A stretch of 64,000 nt of DNA from Vreelandella neptunia (lineage in GTDB: Bacteria; Pseudomonadota; Gammaproteobacteria; Pseudomonadales; Halomonadaceae): the NCBI RefSeq assembly GCF_000712975.1, contig NZ_JHQL01000003.1, positions 186,001 through 250,000 on the forward strand, given 5' to 3'. Below the pieces are notes generated by a model. It searched no databases. It was not told where the DNA came from and worked only from the letters and a program-made list of their open reading frames with translations. Shown one piece after another: positions 16,723-25,293 of this stretch (its first letter is position 1; each line of letters begins with the position of its first letter). The position numbers and the translations under genes were made by a program.

Positions 16723-19580
16723 TGCGTCATTACTTAAAAAACGGGAGGGCTTGGCTTTGGCTGCTCTTCGTGCTCAATATTGCCTATTTAATTTATGAAT
16801 TAGCGTTTAACAGCCGTTTGGTAGATGCATCGGTTGCTCGCTTAACGAGCGGTGATGTTCGTGCGCTAGAGCTAGAAGGGCGGATACTGTCGGGTATCGG
16901 GCTTAGTTTGTTACTACTACGTCTGATTACTTTAAAAAATAAGCAAACCAGCGTATTTATCAAACAGGTAGCGTTGGCGATTGCTATTGGCTTCCCTGTC
17001 ATGTTTTTTGGTCAGCGCATCTTAGTAGATGTATTAATTGATCGCACTTCTGCCGAGCAACGCATGGATGCTCAGCATCTTCTTCTGATGAAACGGGGGC
17101 TTGCTACTAACTCGCTGCAGTTGGAAGGCATTGCGTTCGATGAAGAAGACCTTGATTCACCGCATACGCGCAGTTTTCTTTCTGTATTAGGACTTATGAC
17201 GTTTGTCTCGCCCGCCTTTGTTGATGACCTCAAGGCGGAGGCAGAGCGCATTATTCATCAAGTCGCGACGAATGAAGCGAGTAAAGAGCTACCAGAAAGC
17301 TACCAAGCCTATGAAACGTTACAGGCGTCTATTGGTAATGCCTGGGACGGGTATAAAACGATTTCAGATAATTATTGGTCAGCTCAGCAAGAGATCTCTA
17401 CTTATGCAGAGCAAGCTTGGCTAGACATGCAAGAAGACTTGTTAAGCCAATGGCAAGATAATCAAGTAGAAGGGAGTGAAGAGGCCTTTACGCGGCAGGT
17501 GCTGACCTTGCAGCGAAGTTTGACAACTTACTTTAACGCTCGGCAACGCTGTGAAGATGGCCGTTTTAGAAATGAGTGTATTGTCCGAGTTGAAGAGATC
17601 TACCGTGAAGAAGTGGTCGATAACTTAGGGCACTATGTTGCTCCCACCGACTGGTGTTATGCGCCGGAAGTCGTGACCCAGAATGTACGTCGTGGCAATC
17701 GCTTTGTTACTGAGCAGCGAACCGTTCAGCGCTGTGAAAACCTTGCTTACGACCATTTGAATGAAAAACTAGCCACCGTGTTAGGTGTGCCTGCTTCTTA
17801 TGAACATTTTGTGGCGAGTGACACCGCTGCTGCCCAGGTAAGGCAGGCAATGCTAGCGCAGAATGTTGAGCTACCTAGTGCGTGGCGTGCCAATGACCGT
17901 GAGGGATTTTTTGAGGCGGTCATTGCAAAGCAGTCTCACGAGGCAGGAGAGCAGGCAGCTCAGGCGATGCAGAAACATTTAGGTGCATCGTTGCCGCTTG
18001 ATCTGACTGCCGATGCCTTTATTGCCTCTCAGCCAATTCAGGATCAACTGCACGAGGCGTTACAGCCGCGCGATGAGCAGATGATCATCACATTAGACCT
18101 GACGCCAGAGCAGTTCAGAGACCAACTGCTATTACCGCATTATTTAGCGTATGCCGAAGCGGAGCGTCAGCGGTTATATGATGACGCCCAACTGCTCGCC
18201 AATGGTCAGCCTCGCGAAGAAGAGGGTAAGCAATACGTTCGTGCGCTTATTGTGCCCCCCATTGCCATGGGTTTTTCTCTGTTTTTTGCGTTGGTGAATG
18301 CGATTGGCTTAGCTGCAAGCGTTCCTGTGCTGATGGGTTCCAAGCGTCGCTGGTTACCTCATGCTATTAAAGTTGGTGGGCTGGCGGTGGTGATCACTGT
18401 GCCCATGCTGAGTAGTGCGGCGGTGACGCAAACCCCCACGTATCGTTACTTTAATGAAGAATTTCAGCGCTCAATGACCACAGGGGGCGCGCTATTTGCC
18501 ACGTGGGTGATTCACACTCAGCCGGTGATCTATTCAATAGGGCGCTTCGCTACCTACATTGCCCCCCCGCTGGTCAGTGGAGATTCTAATGCCATAGAGC
18601 GTCCTAGGGGTGTTGACCAGGAGACGCTTGTTGTTGCTGAGCAAGCCTCGGGAGAAACACTGGCTGAGCCAACCGATTCACCTTCTTCTCCTCTAGAGAT
18701 TCAAGAAAACGTCAATCAAGGGGCTTTGCCAGATGAGGATAGGCCGTTAAGCGTGGTGCATTTAGATGTTTCGACGCCGCTAGAAAACCAGCTGACTACG
18801 TTACTCAACAACACGCCCCACCACGCGGTACTGATTGATGTACAGCAGTTGAGTGACGGTAACTGGGCGATCCATCGATCTCCGGTGATCACTGGCGAAG
18901 GTACTTGCCTCACTAACTTCTCAAGAGCAATGGATATTAGCCGAGTAAATAGCCTGCAGTGGCGCGCAGCCCGTCATGGCGACTGTGGTAGCGATGCGAT
19001 TGCCAAACGCCCCGTTAGTATTCCTCTTGCGGCCGACTTCGCTCGTGTTATCCAGCGAAATGAAGATGGCCTCGCATTATGGGTACATTTTCAACCCACA
19101 CTGTTGGGTGAAGTTAATTGTCATGCCGTGCGTCGTGAAGCCGACCACATTGCCGATGTGTTAGGGGCTAGCCGTTTTACCGCGGCTGCCAGTACACCAC
19201 AGGTGCTTAGCTGTTTTGCGCGGCATGAGCGTCAGTACGGCCTTGCTTATTTCGGGCCTGAGCACGGTGAACCTCAAGCAGAAGGGGATAGCCAGCTTCG
19301 TCGTATGAACCTGGCAGAGGTTCAGCGCCTGCGTGAGCGGGCCAGGGGAGTCGGCTATCGTCCTCAAGCATTAAGCCTTTCGGGTGCAGCGTTGGAAGGC
19401 ATTCAAGGGGTGCTTGCGAACGGTGACTGGCTTGTGGTTCATCACAGCCACACCAATACCGACGTATCCACCTTTTCACAAACGCACGATTTACGCTATG
19501 GCGTTTTTGGGGCGAGGCAACTGCCAGCCAACTCGGCAGGCCAAACGCTAGATGTGATAGTGACAAGGAACCACGAATGA
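16722..19580 (+). CDS. Large membrane protein with degenerate GDPD-like C-terminal domain
   Basis: The 952-residue protein is not recognised as a whole. The N-terminus has three membrane segments (about 10-30, 55-70, 84-107). Residues about 110-500 form a long, charged, helix-rich soluble domain with a few cysteines (RCEDGRFRNECIV, DWCYAPEV). More membrane segments lie at about 507-535, 545-565 and 590-620. From about 677 the pattern follows a glycerophosphodiester phosphodiesterase barrel: HLDVSTPLEN, LIDVQQLSDGNWAIHRSP, then VSIPLAADFARVI and LALWVHFQP. Canonical residues are changed (HRG to HLD, ElD to LID, HD to HR), so hydrolase activity is doubtful. It overlaps both neighbours (TAATG, ATGA). 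The GDPD assignment is inference. Confidence 0.85.
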   Translation: MRHYLKNGRAWLWLLFVLNIAYLIYELAFNSRLVDASVARLTSGDVRALELEGRILSGIGLSLLLLRLITLKNKQTSVFIKQVALAIAIGFPVMFFGQRILVDVLIDRTSAEQRMDAQHLLLMKRGLATNSLQLEGIAFDEEDLDSPHTRSFLSVLGLMTFVSPAFVDDLKAEAERIIHQVATNEASKELPESYQAYETLQASIGNAWDGYKTISDNYWSAQQEISTYAEQAWLDMQEDLLSQWQDNQVEGSEEAFTRQVLTLQRSLTTYFNARQRCEDGRFRNECIVRVEEIYREEVVDNLGHYVAPTDWCYAPEVVTQNVRRGNRFVTEQRTVQRCENLAYDHLNEKLATVLGVPASYEHFVASDTAAAQVRQAMLAQNVELPSAWRANDREGFFEAVIAKQSHEAGEQAAQAMQKHLGASLPLDLTADAFIASQPIQDQLHEALQPRDEQMIITLDLTPEQFRDQLLLPHYLAYAEAERQRLYDDAQLLANGQPREEEGKQYVRALIVPPIAMGFSLFFALVNAIGLAASVPVLMGSKRRWLPHAIKVGGLAVVITVPMLSSAAVTQTPTYRYFNEEFQRSMTTGGALFATWVIHTQPVIYSIGRFATYIAPPLVSGDSNAIERPRGVDQETLVVAEQASGETLAEPTDSPSSPLEIQENVNQGALPDEDRPLSVVHLDVSTPLENQLTTLLNNTPHHAVLIDVQQLSDGNWAIHRSPVITGEGTCLTNFSRAMDISRVNSLQWRAARHGDCGSDAIAKRPVSIPLAADFARVIQRNEDGLALWVHFQPTLLGEVNCHAVRREADHIADVLGASRFTAAASTPQVLSCFARHERQYGLAYFGPEHGEPQAEGDSQLRRMNLAEVQRLRERARGVGYRPQALSLSGAALEGIQGVLANGDWLVVHHSHTNTDVSTFSQTHDLRYGVFGARQLPANSAGQTLDVIVTRNHE

Positions 19581-20509
19581 GCATAAAAAAAGCGCTGACA
19601 TGGGCGGGAGTCGTCGCAGTAGGGGTAACAACACTTTCTGCTGCGCAGGCTAACGACTTGGTGGTCGAGCCCTTCGCACAATCAGCATTAACAGAAGAGC
19701 AAAAGCAAGCCTGGCACTATTACATTGCCCAGGAAAGTGCTCAGTATGGCTGCCAATATGGCGATGATAGCCGCTTACAGGAAGATCCTCGGGGAACTTT
19801 ACAGGCATTAGCCAATGGCGATGATATGGCTCCGCTCCAGGTGACCTTACGCACATTCTTGTCTGCTGGGGAGAACGTTCAAACGCTGTTAGCACGCAAT
19901 ATGGTGATTGCGAGCATGGAGTGTAACCCTGTCTATTACTTTGATGGGGAGCTAATTGGCCATCCGGTACTGCCGTTTGAAGAGTATCTCGATATTTTGC
20001 TTTCTAAGTTAAGGCAAACACCCGAGCTAGGCGCACATATGGAATTTTTGCGGGGTACCAAAGCGGCAGCGATTGATGCGCGTTGGTTCTGGGCATTTTA
20101 TCTATTGGATGGCGACCACTATCGGTTATTAGGCCAGAACGTTGACACTATTCGACAAGTTGCACGCCTGTTTGTCGGCAGTTTAGGCAACGTGATGGAT
20201 GAAAACGCGTTTTGGCAGATATACGACAACGTGTTTAGCCAAGGTATCTACGTTGAAAATACCAACGCCTGCCAAGGCGAACAGGCTGAGCCTAATGCCA
20301 GCGTTGTGGTTGATAAAAACATTGCTTGGGAAATGGTGGAAGCCTTTTACAGAGAAGAAGGTATTTCAAGCCGGGGCAGTTGGCAGCCAGTCGTTCAGCA
20401 AGAGGGCGATGGCTACCAATTGGCTGAATCAACCGCCATCGAAGATCCCATTAATCCCTACTTTAATGTAACGCGCCGCGTCACTATCCGGCCACAGGAG
20501 TGCCAGTAA
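19577..20509 (+). CDS. Unrecognised exported protein A of the cluster
   Basis: The 310-residue protein has a signal peptide (LTWAGVVAVGVTTLSAAQAND) and no recognised family. The mature part is helix-rich with cysteines in QYGCQYGDD, ASMECNPVYY, TNACQGEQ and PQECQ, consistent with disulfides in the periplasm. A block LQVTLRTFLSAGENVQTLLARN...MECNPV aligns by eye with LQLTVATFLNLTPRAREVIGDN...SECRPM in the next gene, and both continue with a PF-(E/S)-x-(Y/L) helical segment, so the two are probably diverged paralogues. Its ATG overlaps the stop of the large membrane protein (ATGA), and the following gene starts at the base after its stop. Confidence 0.8.
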   Translation: MSIKKALTWAGVVAVGVTTLSAAQANDLVVEPFAQSALTEEQKQAWHYYIAQESAQYGCQYGDDSRLQEDPRGTLQALANGDDMAPLQVTLRTFLSAGENVQTLLARNMVIASMECNPVYYFDGELIGHPVLPFEEYLDILLSKLRQTPELGAHMEFLRGTKAAAIDARWFWAFYLLDGDHYRLLGQNVDTIRQVARLFVGSLGNVMDENAFWQIYDNVFSQGIYVENTNACQGEQAEPNASVVVDKNIAWEMVEAFYREEGISSRGSWQPVVQQEGDGYQLAESTAIEDPINPYFNVTRRVTIRPQECQ

Positions 20510-21349
20510 ATGTATCTTAAGACCCTATTTGCCGCCGGGGCAATATCGCTGTTTTCACTGCCTACCAGTGCATTCGCCCAGGCTGCCTGCCAAGACGATG
20601 AGCGGCTCTATTCGTTTGCTGACTATATCGAAGAGCGGCAGGCAGGCACGTCTGAGCCTTTGCAGTTAACAGTAGCAACGTTTTTAAACCTGACGCCCAG
20701 GGCGAGGGAAGTCATTGGTGACAATCTACGCTTACTCGATAGTGAGTGTCGCCCCATGCAAGTCAGCCAAGGTGAGCCGCCATTTCGCATCGAAATGCCT
20801 TTCTCGACGCTGTATATGGGCTTTTACGATGCTGTGTTAAGAGGGGATGAAAGAACACAGCAAATCCTGCTCAATAGCTTTCGTGCTGAGCCTGTCGATC
20901 CTATGGAGTTCATTAGCTACTTTACGGTGATTGATAGCGGCAACGAAGAGCTAATGGAGCGCTTAGCAAGAAGCGCAGGCATTAATATACATACGGCTTC
21001 TTGTAACGATGAAACTAAATACCTGCACTTTGCCGATCTGTATGTGCGCTTTGGTGGAAACGTTTACGGCGAGCATGGCAAAGCCTGGTTTGTTTCAGGA
21101 AAGCAGCCTGAAGTTACATCTGTTGGCGATAACTTTACACAACGCTTTTCTAGCCTAACGGGACGCAACTGTCGTGTATCAAAAAACACCGTGCTATCCA
21201 CTGCAGAGGCAGCAGGAGCTATTACATTTAATATAGGCAATAGTATTACGGATCACTGGCAGTATAAAAGTAGTGCTTATACAGAGCCTTATCAAAAGTG
21301 GCTTGAGCAAGGCGCACCCGACGCAGTGCCTGCCAGCCTATTTGATTAA
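20510..21349 (+). CDS. Unrecognised exported protein B of the cluster, probable paralogue of A
   Basis: The 279-residue protein has a signal peptide (TLFAAGAISLFSLPTSAFAQA). It is not recognised. It contains cysteines near ACQDDE, DSECRP, ASCNDE and GRNCRV, matching the idea of a disulfide-containing periplasmic protein. The first half resembles the preceding protein (see that entry); the second half is distinct. The start is directly adjacent to the preceding TAA, with AGGAG 12 bases upstream inside the previous gene. No catalytic motif is visible. Confidence 0.8.
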   Translation: MYLKTLFAAGAISLFSLPTSAFAQAACQDDERLYSFADYIEERQAGTSEPLQLTVATFLNLTPRAREVIGDNLRLLDSECRPMQVSQGEPPFRIEMPFSTLYMGFYDAVLRGDERTQQILLNSFRAEPVDPMEFISYFTVIDSGNEELMERLARSAGINIHTASCNDETKYLHFADLYVRFGGNVYGEHGKAWFVSGKQPEVTSVGDNFTQRFSSLTGRNCRVSKNTVLSTAEAAGAITFNIGNSITDHWQYKSSAYTEPYQKWLEQGAPDAVPASLFD

Positions 21350-21373
21350 CTATAACTTAAAAAAGGGAACCGA

Positions 21374-21901
21374 ATGAAACGTACCTATAAGCCACTGCTT
21401 GTAACAGTCCTAGGGTGCGCGCTTTTTTACGGCGGCACTGCGGCAGGCTCAACAGTTGATTGGACACCTCTGCTTGAGTCGTGGGAAGACGGCTGCGCAC
21501 AGTCTGAAGAGTGGGGCCAACTACGCCGAAATTTGGTGACTTACCCAGAGGGTTCGCTCTACCCGGAGGTTAACGAAATCGTCTTGCCGGATGCTTATAA
21601 AGAGAGTCTTGGGGAAATAGAGCTCTTCGAGCGAAATTCAGATTATAGCGGCTACCGTTTAGCAGCCAAAAACGGTGAGTACTACGGTCTGCCAGTTGAA
21701 AGCTTTGTTTTTTATCTTGGTAACTCAAATGGCATTAGTGTGCTTTTGATTGAGTTTTCAGCGCCCATTGCTGACGTTCAGGAAAGGCTTTCAAACATTG
21801 AGTATACCTTGGTGAGTCATGACAGTGGTTCCTATCAGGCGCAGTTGATGACTGACGAAGAAGCGGATAAAGCCATGCTGATGTGCGATTTAAGCGTTTG
21901 A
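21374..21901 (+). CDS. Unrecognised exported protein, last gene of the cluster
   Basis: The 175-residue protein has a signal peptide (LLVTVLGCALFYGGTAAGS) and two cysteines in the mature chain (DGCAQSEE and MLMCDLSV), a likely disulfide. The acidic sequence alternates short strands (IEYTLVSHD, YQAQLMTDEE). No family is recognised. It follows protein B by 24 bp with its own ribosome site (AAAAAAGGGAA). The cluster stops here: the next 130 bases lead into a broken tnpB. Confidence 0.78.
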   Translation: MKRTYKPLLVTVLGCALFYGGTAAGSTVDWTPLLESWEDGCAQSEEWGQLRRNLVTYPEGSLYPEVNEIVLPDAYKESLGEIELFERNSDYSGYRLAAKNGEYYGLPVESFVFYLGNSNGISVLLIEFSAPIADVQERLSNIEYTLVSHDSGSYQAQLMTDEEADKAMLMCDLSV

Positions 21902-22030
21902 ACTCGCGAAGGGGCAGTTACAACGACACTGAACTGACCAAAAGCGAGACATGCCCCGTACTTTTAGTGCGGGGGTAGGATAGCGCAGACGCCCTATAAT
22001 CCTGGATATATAGACAGCCAGAGGTGCTTT

Positions 22031-22414
22031 GTGAAACGCCTTCAAGCCTTCAAATAAGAACTGATGCCCAATGGGGAGCAGGTGCGTAAGGCGCAGCAGG
22101 CCATGAGCCGCAAGACCACGTTCAGCAACAATTGGAAGAAGGCCAAGGCTCGCGTTCAGAAGGTTCAGGCACGCATCGCCAACGTCCGACGCAACGTCCG
22201 CGCCAAATCCGGCCTCTACCGAGCCATCCTCGACCAAGGCTGGCACGAGTTCCGTCGCCAGCTCGACTACAAGCTGGCTTGGCGCGGGACGCATCTGGTC
22301 GTTGTTCCACCGCTCAACACCAGCCGCACTTGCCCCGAGTGCGGCTTCGAAGCTAATGCCGATCAGGTCGCGGCCATCAATTTGTTAAGGGCATGGCGCA
22401 CATCTATAGGGTGA
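22031..22414 (+). pseudogene. Broken tnpB of an IS605/IS1341-type element
   Basis: The reading frame opens at GTG 22031 as a TnpB start (VKRLQAFK) but hits TAA at 22055, where an aromatic residue is expected, then continues in frame as ELMPNGEQ. Most of the middle is deleted: N-terminal sequence jumps to the FSNNWKKAKARVQKVQARIANVRR helix, then on to KSGLYRAILDQGWHEFRRQL and the C-terminal zinc ribbon. The ribbon has lost one CxxC (CPECGFEANADQVAAINLL), as if recombination joined its two halves. RuvC Asp and Glu are gone. A palindrome CCCCGTAC/GTGCGGGG at about 21953-21974 may be the old left end. This protein cannot be active. Confidence 0.85.
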
Positions 22415-22515
22415 AAGTCCCGAGCAGTGACGTTGGGAGTAGCTGTTAGCCAACACGGCAAGGGTGTCCACCGCAAGTGGAATCTGAAGGATGATCTTGA
22501 GCAGAACTCCTGCCA
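22393..22515 (+). mobile_element. Probable 5' fragment of a group II intron
   Basis: Directly after the truncated tnpB ribbon, the sequence GGGTGAAAGTCCCGAGC and then GGCAAGGGTGTCCACCGC, followed by GTGGAATCTGAAGGA, matches the conserved 5' part (domain I) of bacterial group II introns. Nothing of the reverse transcriptase or the 3' domains follows; 22523 is already the stop codon of the opposite-strand GGDEF-EAL gene. It is therefore a remnant, probably of an intron that entered the tnpB right end. Recognition is by motif memory, not alignment. Confidence 0.55.
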
Positions 22516-22522
22516 GGGCCAT

Positions 22523-24289
22523 TTAAGTGGCTAGCCCCGTGCGCATTAACTTCGTAAATTCTGCGCCCGCTACACTGCCACTGAACAAATACCCTTGCCC
22601 TTCATTACAATGTTGATGGCGTAGAAACTCAAGCTGAGCGGGTGTTTCTACGCCTTCTGCAATCACTTTATAGCCGAAGCTTTCAGCCATAGCGATGACG
22701 GCGCTGGCAACCTTGCTGTTGCCATTACGCTCCCTAATGGTGTGGACGAAGGAGCCATCAATTTTGAGCACGTCAATAGGGTACATCAAAAGCTCACTTA
22801 GGCTGGATGAGCCCGTGCCAAAGTTATCTACGGCCAGTTGTACTCCCAGTACTTTGAGTTGGTTTAGAATGTCAGTGCTGGTAGTGGTATCTTGAATCAA
22901 TACTCGCTCGGTGATATCTAGCTGCAGCCAGCCAGGTGCGAGATTAGTTTCATAGAGAATGGTGCGAACTCCGCTTACGAAGTCAGCATGGTAAAACTCG
23001 CGAGCTGAGATATTGACTGCCATCGAACTCATGGCTAGCCCTTCATCCTGCCAGTTGCGTGCTTGCAAGCAAGCTTCCCGTAATATCCAGCGACCAATGG
23101 GCAGTATCAGGTTGCTCTCTTCAGCGACCGTGATGAAACGCTCAGGTAGTGTTAACCCCCATTCTGGGTGCTGCCAACGTAGTAAGGCCTCAGCCCCAGT
23201 GATTGTTTCGGTCTGAAGGTTGATGAGGGGCTGGTAATATACTTCAAACTCTTGTCGTTCCAATGCCTGTTTCAGGCTGTTTTCTATGGATTTCCGTTCA
23301 AGTGCCCAGATGTTCATATCTTGCCTAAAAAACTGGAAGTTATTCCGTCCGGCGTGTTTGGCACGGTACATCGCGGTGTCCGCGTTCTTAATCAGCGCTT
23401 GTGCAGTGAGGGCGTCGTCGGGATAAACGCTAATGCCAATACTGCTCGTTATCTGCAGATTGTGTTGGCCAATTTGGTATGAGTCAGCCACTGATACGAG
23501 CAGTTTATGTGCCGTTAAGGCGGCATCTTGCGTACTGCGGCATTCAGTCAATAGCAGGACAAATTCATCTCCACCACTACGACTGACGGTGTCTGAGTGC
23601 CTGACACATGCAGATAGCCGTTGCGCCACTGATTGCAGAAGGCTGTCGCCAACAGTATGCCCAAGCGAGTCGTTGATATTTTTGAATTTGTCCAAATCAA
23701 GGAACAGTACTGCTAGTGAACTACCTCGCCGCTCAGCCAGGCTAATAGCATGTTCTATACGATCATTAAGCAGTACGCGGTTAGGAAGTTGGGTAAGCGC
23801 GTCATGATGAGCGAGATAGGACATATTAATGGCTAGGGCAAGGGCTGCAGTGACATCATGAAAAACGATGACCGCGCCGCTGATCTTGCCGTTGGGTTCT
23901 CTAATAGGTGCAGCGGAATCTTCAATTGCTACCGTACTACCGTTACGACGTACTAGCATAGTGCCAGGTACCATGCTGACCGGTACGCTGTGTTTGAGAA
24001 CTAGACTGACCGGATTCTGACAAGCAGCAGAGCTGTTGTCATGTATCAATGGCATGATCTGCTCTATAGACCTTCCCTGGGCCTGCTCCAGTTTCCACCC
24101 TGTCATTTGTTCTGCAGCGAGGTTCATGTAGTCGACATTACCCTGCAGGTCTGAGCAGATGATCGCATCACTGATTGAGTTGAGTGTTAACTCGGCCCGT
24201 GAAACGCAGCTTTTTAATAAGTTATTTTTTACCTGCCAGTTGAGTCGTTCAACGACCATTGAGTTACCCTGTGGCTTCTTTAACGTCAT
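22523..24289 (-). CDS. PAS-GGDEF-EAL cyclic di-GMP signalling protein
   Basis: From the ATG at 24289, which has GGGAG seven bases upstream, the protein has 588 residues; an in-frame start 33 codons further out has no ribosome site. It contains a PAS domain (about 20-145: AIICSDLQGNVDYMNLAAEQMTGW, VIVFHDVT), a GGDEF domain with intact SGGDEF, and an EAL domain with EALLRW. The EAL domain keeps VNISAREF, LKIDGSFV, IAEGVET and EGQGYLFS. It has VDNFGTGSSS where most active phosphodiesterases have DDFGTGYSS, and LDITER for LEITES, so hydrolytic activity may be reduced. No membrane segment; cytoplasmic. The gene stands alone, with IS/intron debris at its 3' end. Confidence 0.92.
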   Translation of the reverse strand: MTLKKPQGNSMVVERLNWQVKNNLLKSCVSRAELTLNSISDAIICSDLQGNVDYMNLAAEQMTGWKLEQAQGRSIEQIMPLIHDNSSAACQNPVSLVLKHSVPVSMVPGTMLVRRNGSTVAIEDSAAPIREPNGKISGAVIVFHDVTAALALAINMSYLAHHDALTQLPNRVLLNDRIEHAISLAERRGSSLAVLFLDLDKFKNINDSLGHTVGDSLLQSVAQRLSACVRHSDTVSRSGGDEFVLLLTECRSTQDAALTAHKLLVSVADSYQIGQHNLQITSSIGISVYPDDALTAQALIKNADTAMYRAKHAGRNNFQFFRQDMNIWALERKSIENSLKQALERQEFEVYYQPLINLQTETITGAEALLRWQHPEWGLTLPERFITVAEESNLILPIGRWILREACLQARNWQDEGLAMSSMAVNISAREFYHADFVSGVRTILYETNLAPGWLQLDITERVLIQDTTTSTDILNQLKVLGVQLAVDNFGTGSSSLSELLMYPIDVLKIDGSFVHTIRERNGNSKVASAVIAMAESFGYKVIAEGVETPAQLEFLRHQHCNEGQGYLFSGSVAGAEFTKLMRTGLAT

Positions 24290-24725
24290 GTCATACTCCC
24301 TGTAAACAATCAGTATTCGATAAGCCATACTATCGAGCCTGGAAATACCTAGTTCGCTACCTAAGCCCTTCCGTTGATGATTTCGCAAGGTGTAATAGTG
24401 TTTAGGCTTTAGGTTGCTGCGGACACTTTGGGTTACTTTAAATAAAGCCGATGGCAGCTTGACTGTGGCTAAAAAGCCACAAAATCCAGGCTAGACGCCT
24501 AATTCCTTATCGTCTGTGCGGTGGCGAACATTGCGTGGCTGCTCCTCAATGAACGGCAGGAGTCACTTCTAGTGACGGGTGTCAGAGGCTAGGTAATCTT
24601 ATTATGACAGGCGCGCCCTCGGTGGTTGGTACCGTCGCCATAGGTGAGGCGATGGACGGAGGGGAGGGCGGAGCAGGAAAGCGAGTCACCCGTGTGATTA
24701 AGCGTTAACCAATAAGGAAGACAAT
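24290..24725. other. Intergenic region with possible small ORF
   Basis: This 436-bp gap lies between divergent genes. A short frame at 24604-24708 (ATG to TAA, 34 codons, Gly-rich then basic) precedes the next gene but has no recognised product. The rest shows no repeat or RNA gene that I can identify. AAGGAAG at 24714-24720 is the ribosome site for the following GTG start. Confidence 0.4.
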
Positions 24726-25268
24726 GTGCTTATAGCAACGCTAGGCCCTGCAGGCAGCAATCATGAGCTGGTCGCAAATCGCTATCTCAACAGACATGCA
24801 CCGCAAGGCAACATATCGCTTTATACCGCGTTTGAAGACGCCTTTAAGGCACTGCTCGAACACAAAGTAGATCGCGTTTTACAGTGTACTGCTCACCCTG
24901 AGCACGGACACTATGTGGGCCGCTATATGCATCGTGTATTTCCTGTGGATGCGTTCATTGCAGGCAGCAAGCCATTGGCTATCCTTGCACGGGCCGATGT
25001 GAAAACTCCCAAAACGTTAGCGCTACAGCCTGCTACGCGCTTTTACACAGATCTTTCGGGTTATTCAGAAATCATCGAAGAGCCGTCGATTGTAAACGTG
25101 TCGGAGGGGCTATTGAACGGTGAGTATGACGCGGGGATATGCGCCCAAGAGGTGCAGGCCCAACACCCCCAACAGTTGCGTACCGTTAAAGAGCTAGGAC
25201 CTGCATTGGATACCTGGGTGATGTTTGGTCGAACTCCGCTGTCGAACGCCAATAGCAGGGTCTATTAA
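24726..25268 (+). CDS. Prephenate dehydratase-like (BacA-like) protein
   Basis: The 180-residue protein starts at GTG with AAGGAAG five bases upstream. The opening LIATLGPAGSNHELVANRYLNRH and the later PLAILARADV, LNGEYDAGICAQEV follow the two-lobed periplasmic-binding-like fold of prephenate dehydratase domains, without an ACT domain. BacA-type relatives decarboxylate prephenate in bacilysin synthesis, but no other bacilysin gene is nearby. The Thr-Arg-Phe motif typical of dehydratases is present in part (ATRFYTDL). It is convergent with the TRAP transporter genes and stands alone. The actual substrate is unknown. Confidence 0.65.
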   Translation: MLIATLGPAGSNHELVANRYLNRHAPQGNISLYTAFEDAFKALLEHKVDRVLQCTAHPEHGHYVGRYMHRVFPVDAFIAGSKPLAILARADVKTPKTLALQPATRFYTDLSGYSEIIEEPSIVNVSEGLLNGEYDAGICAQEVQAQHPQQLRTVKELGPALDTWVMFGRTPLSNANSRVY

Positions 25269-25293
25269 GTTAGGTCGCAATGGGCAACTAGTG

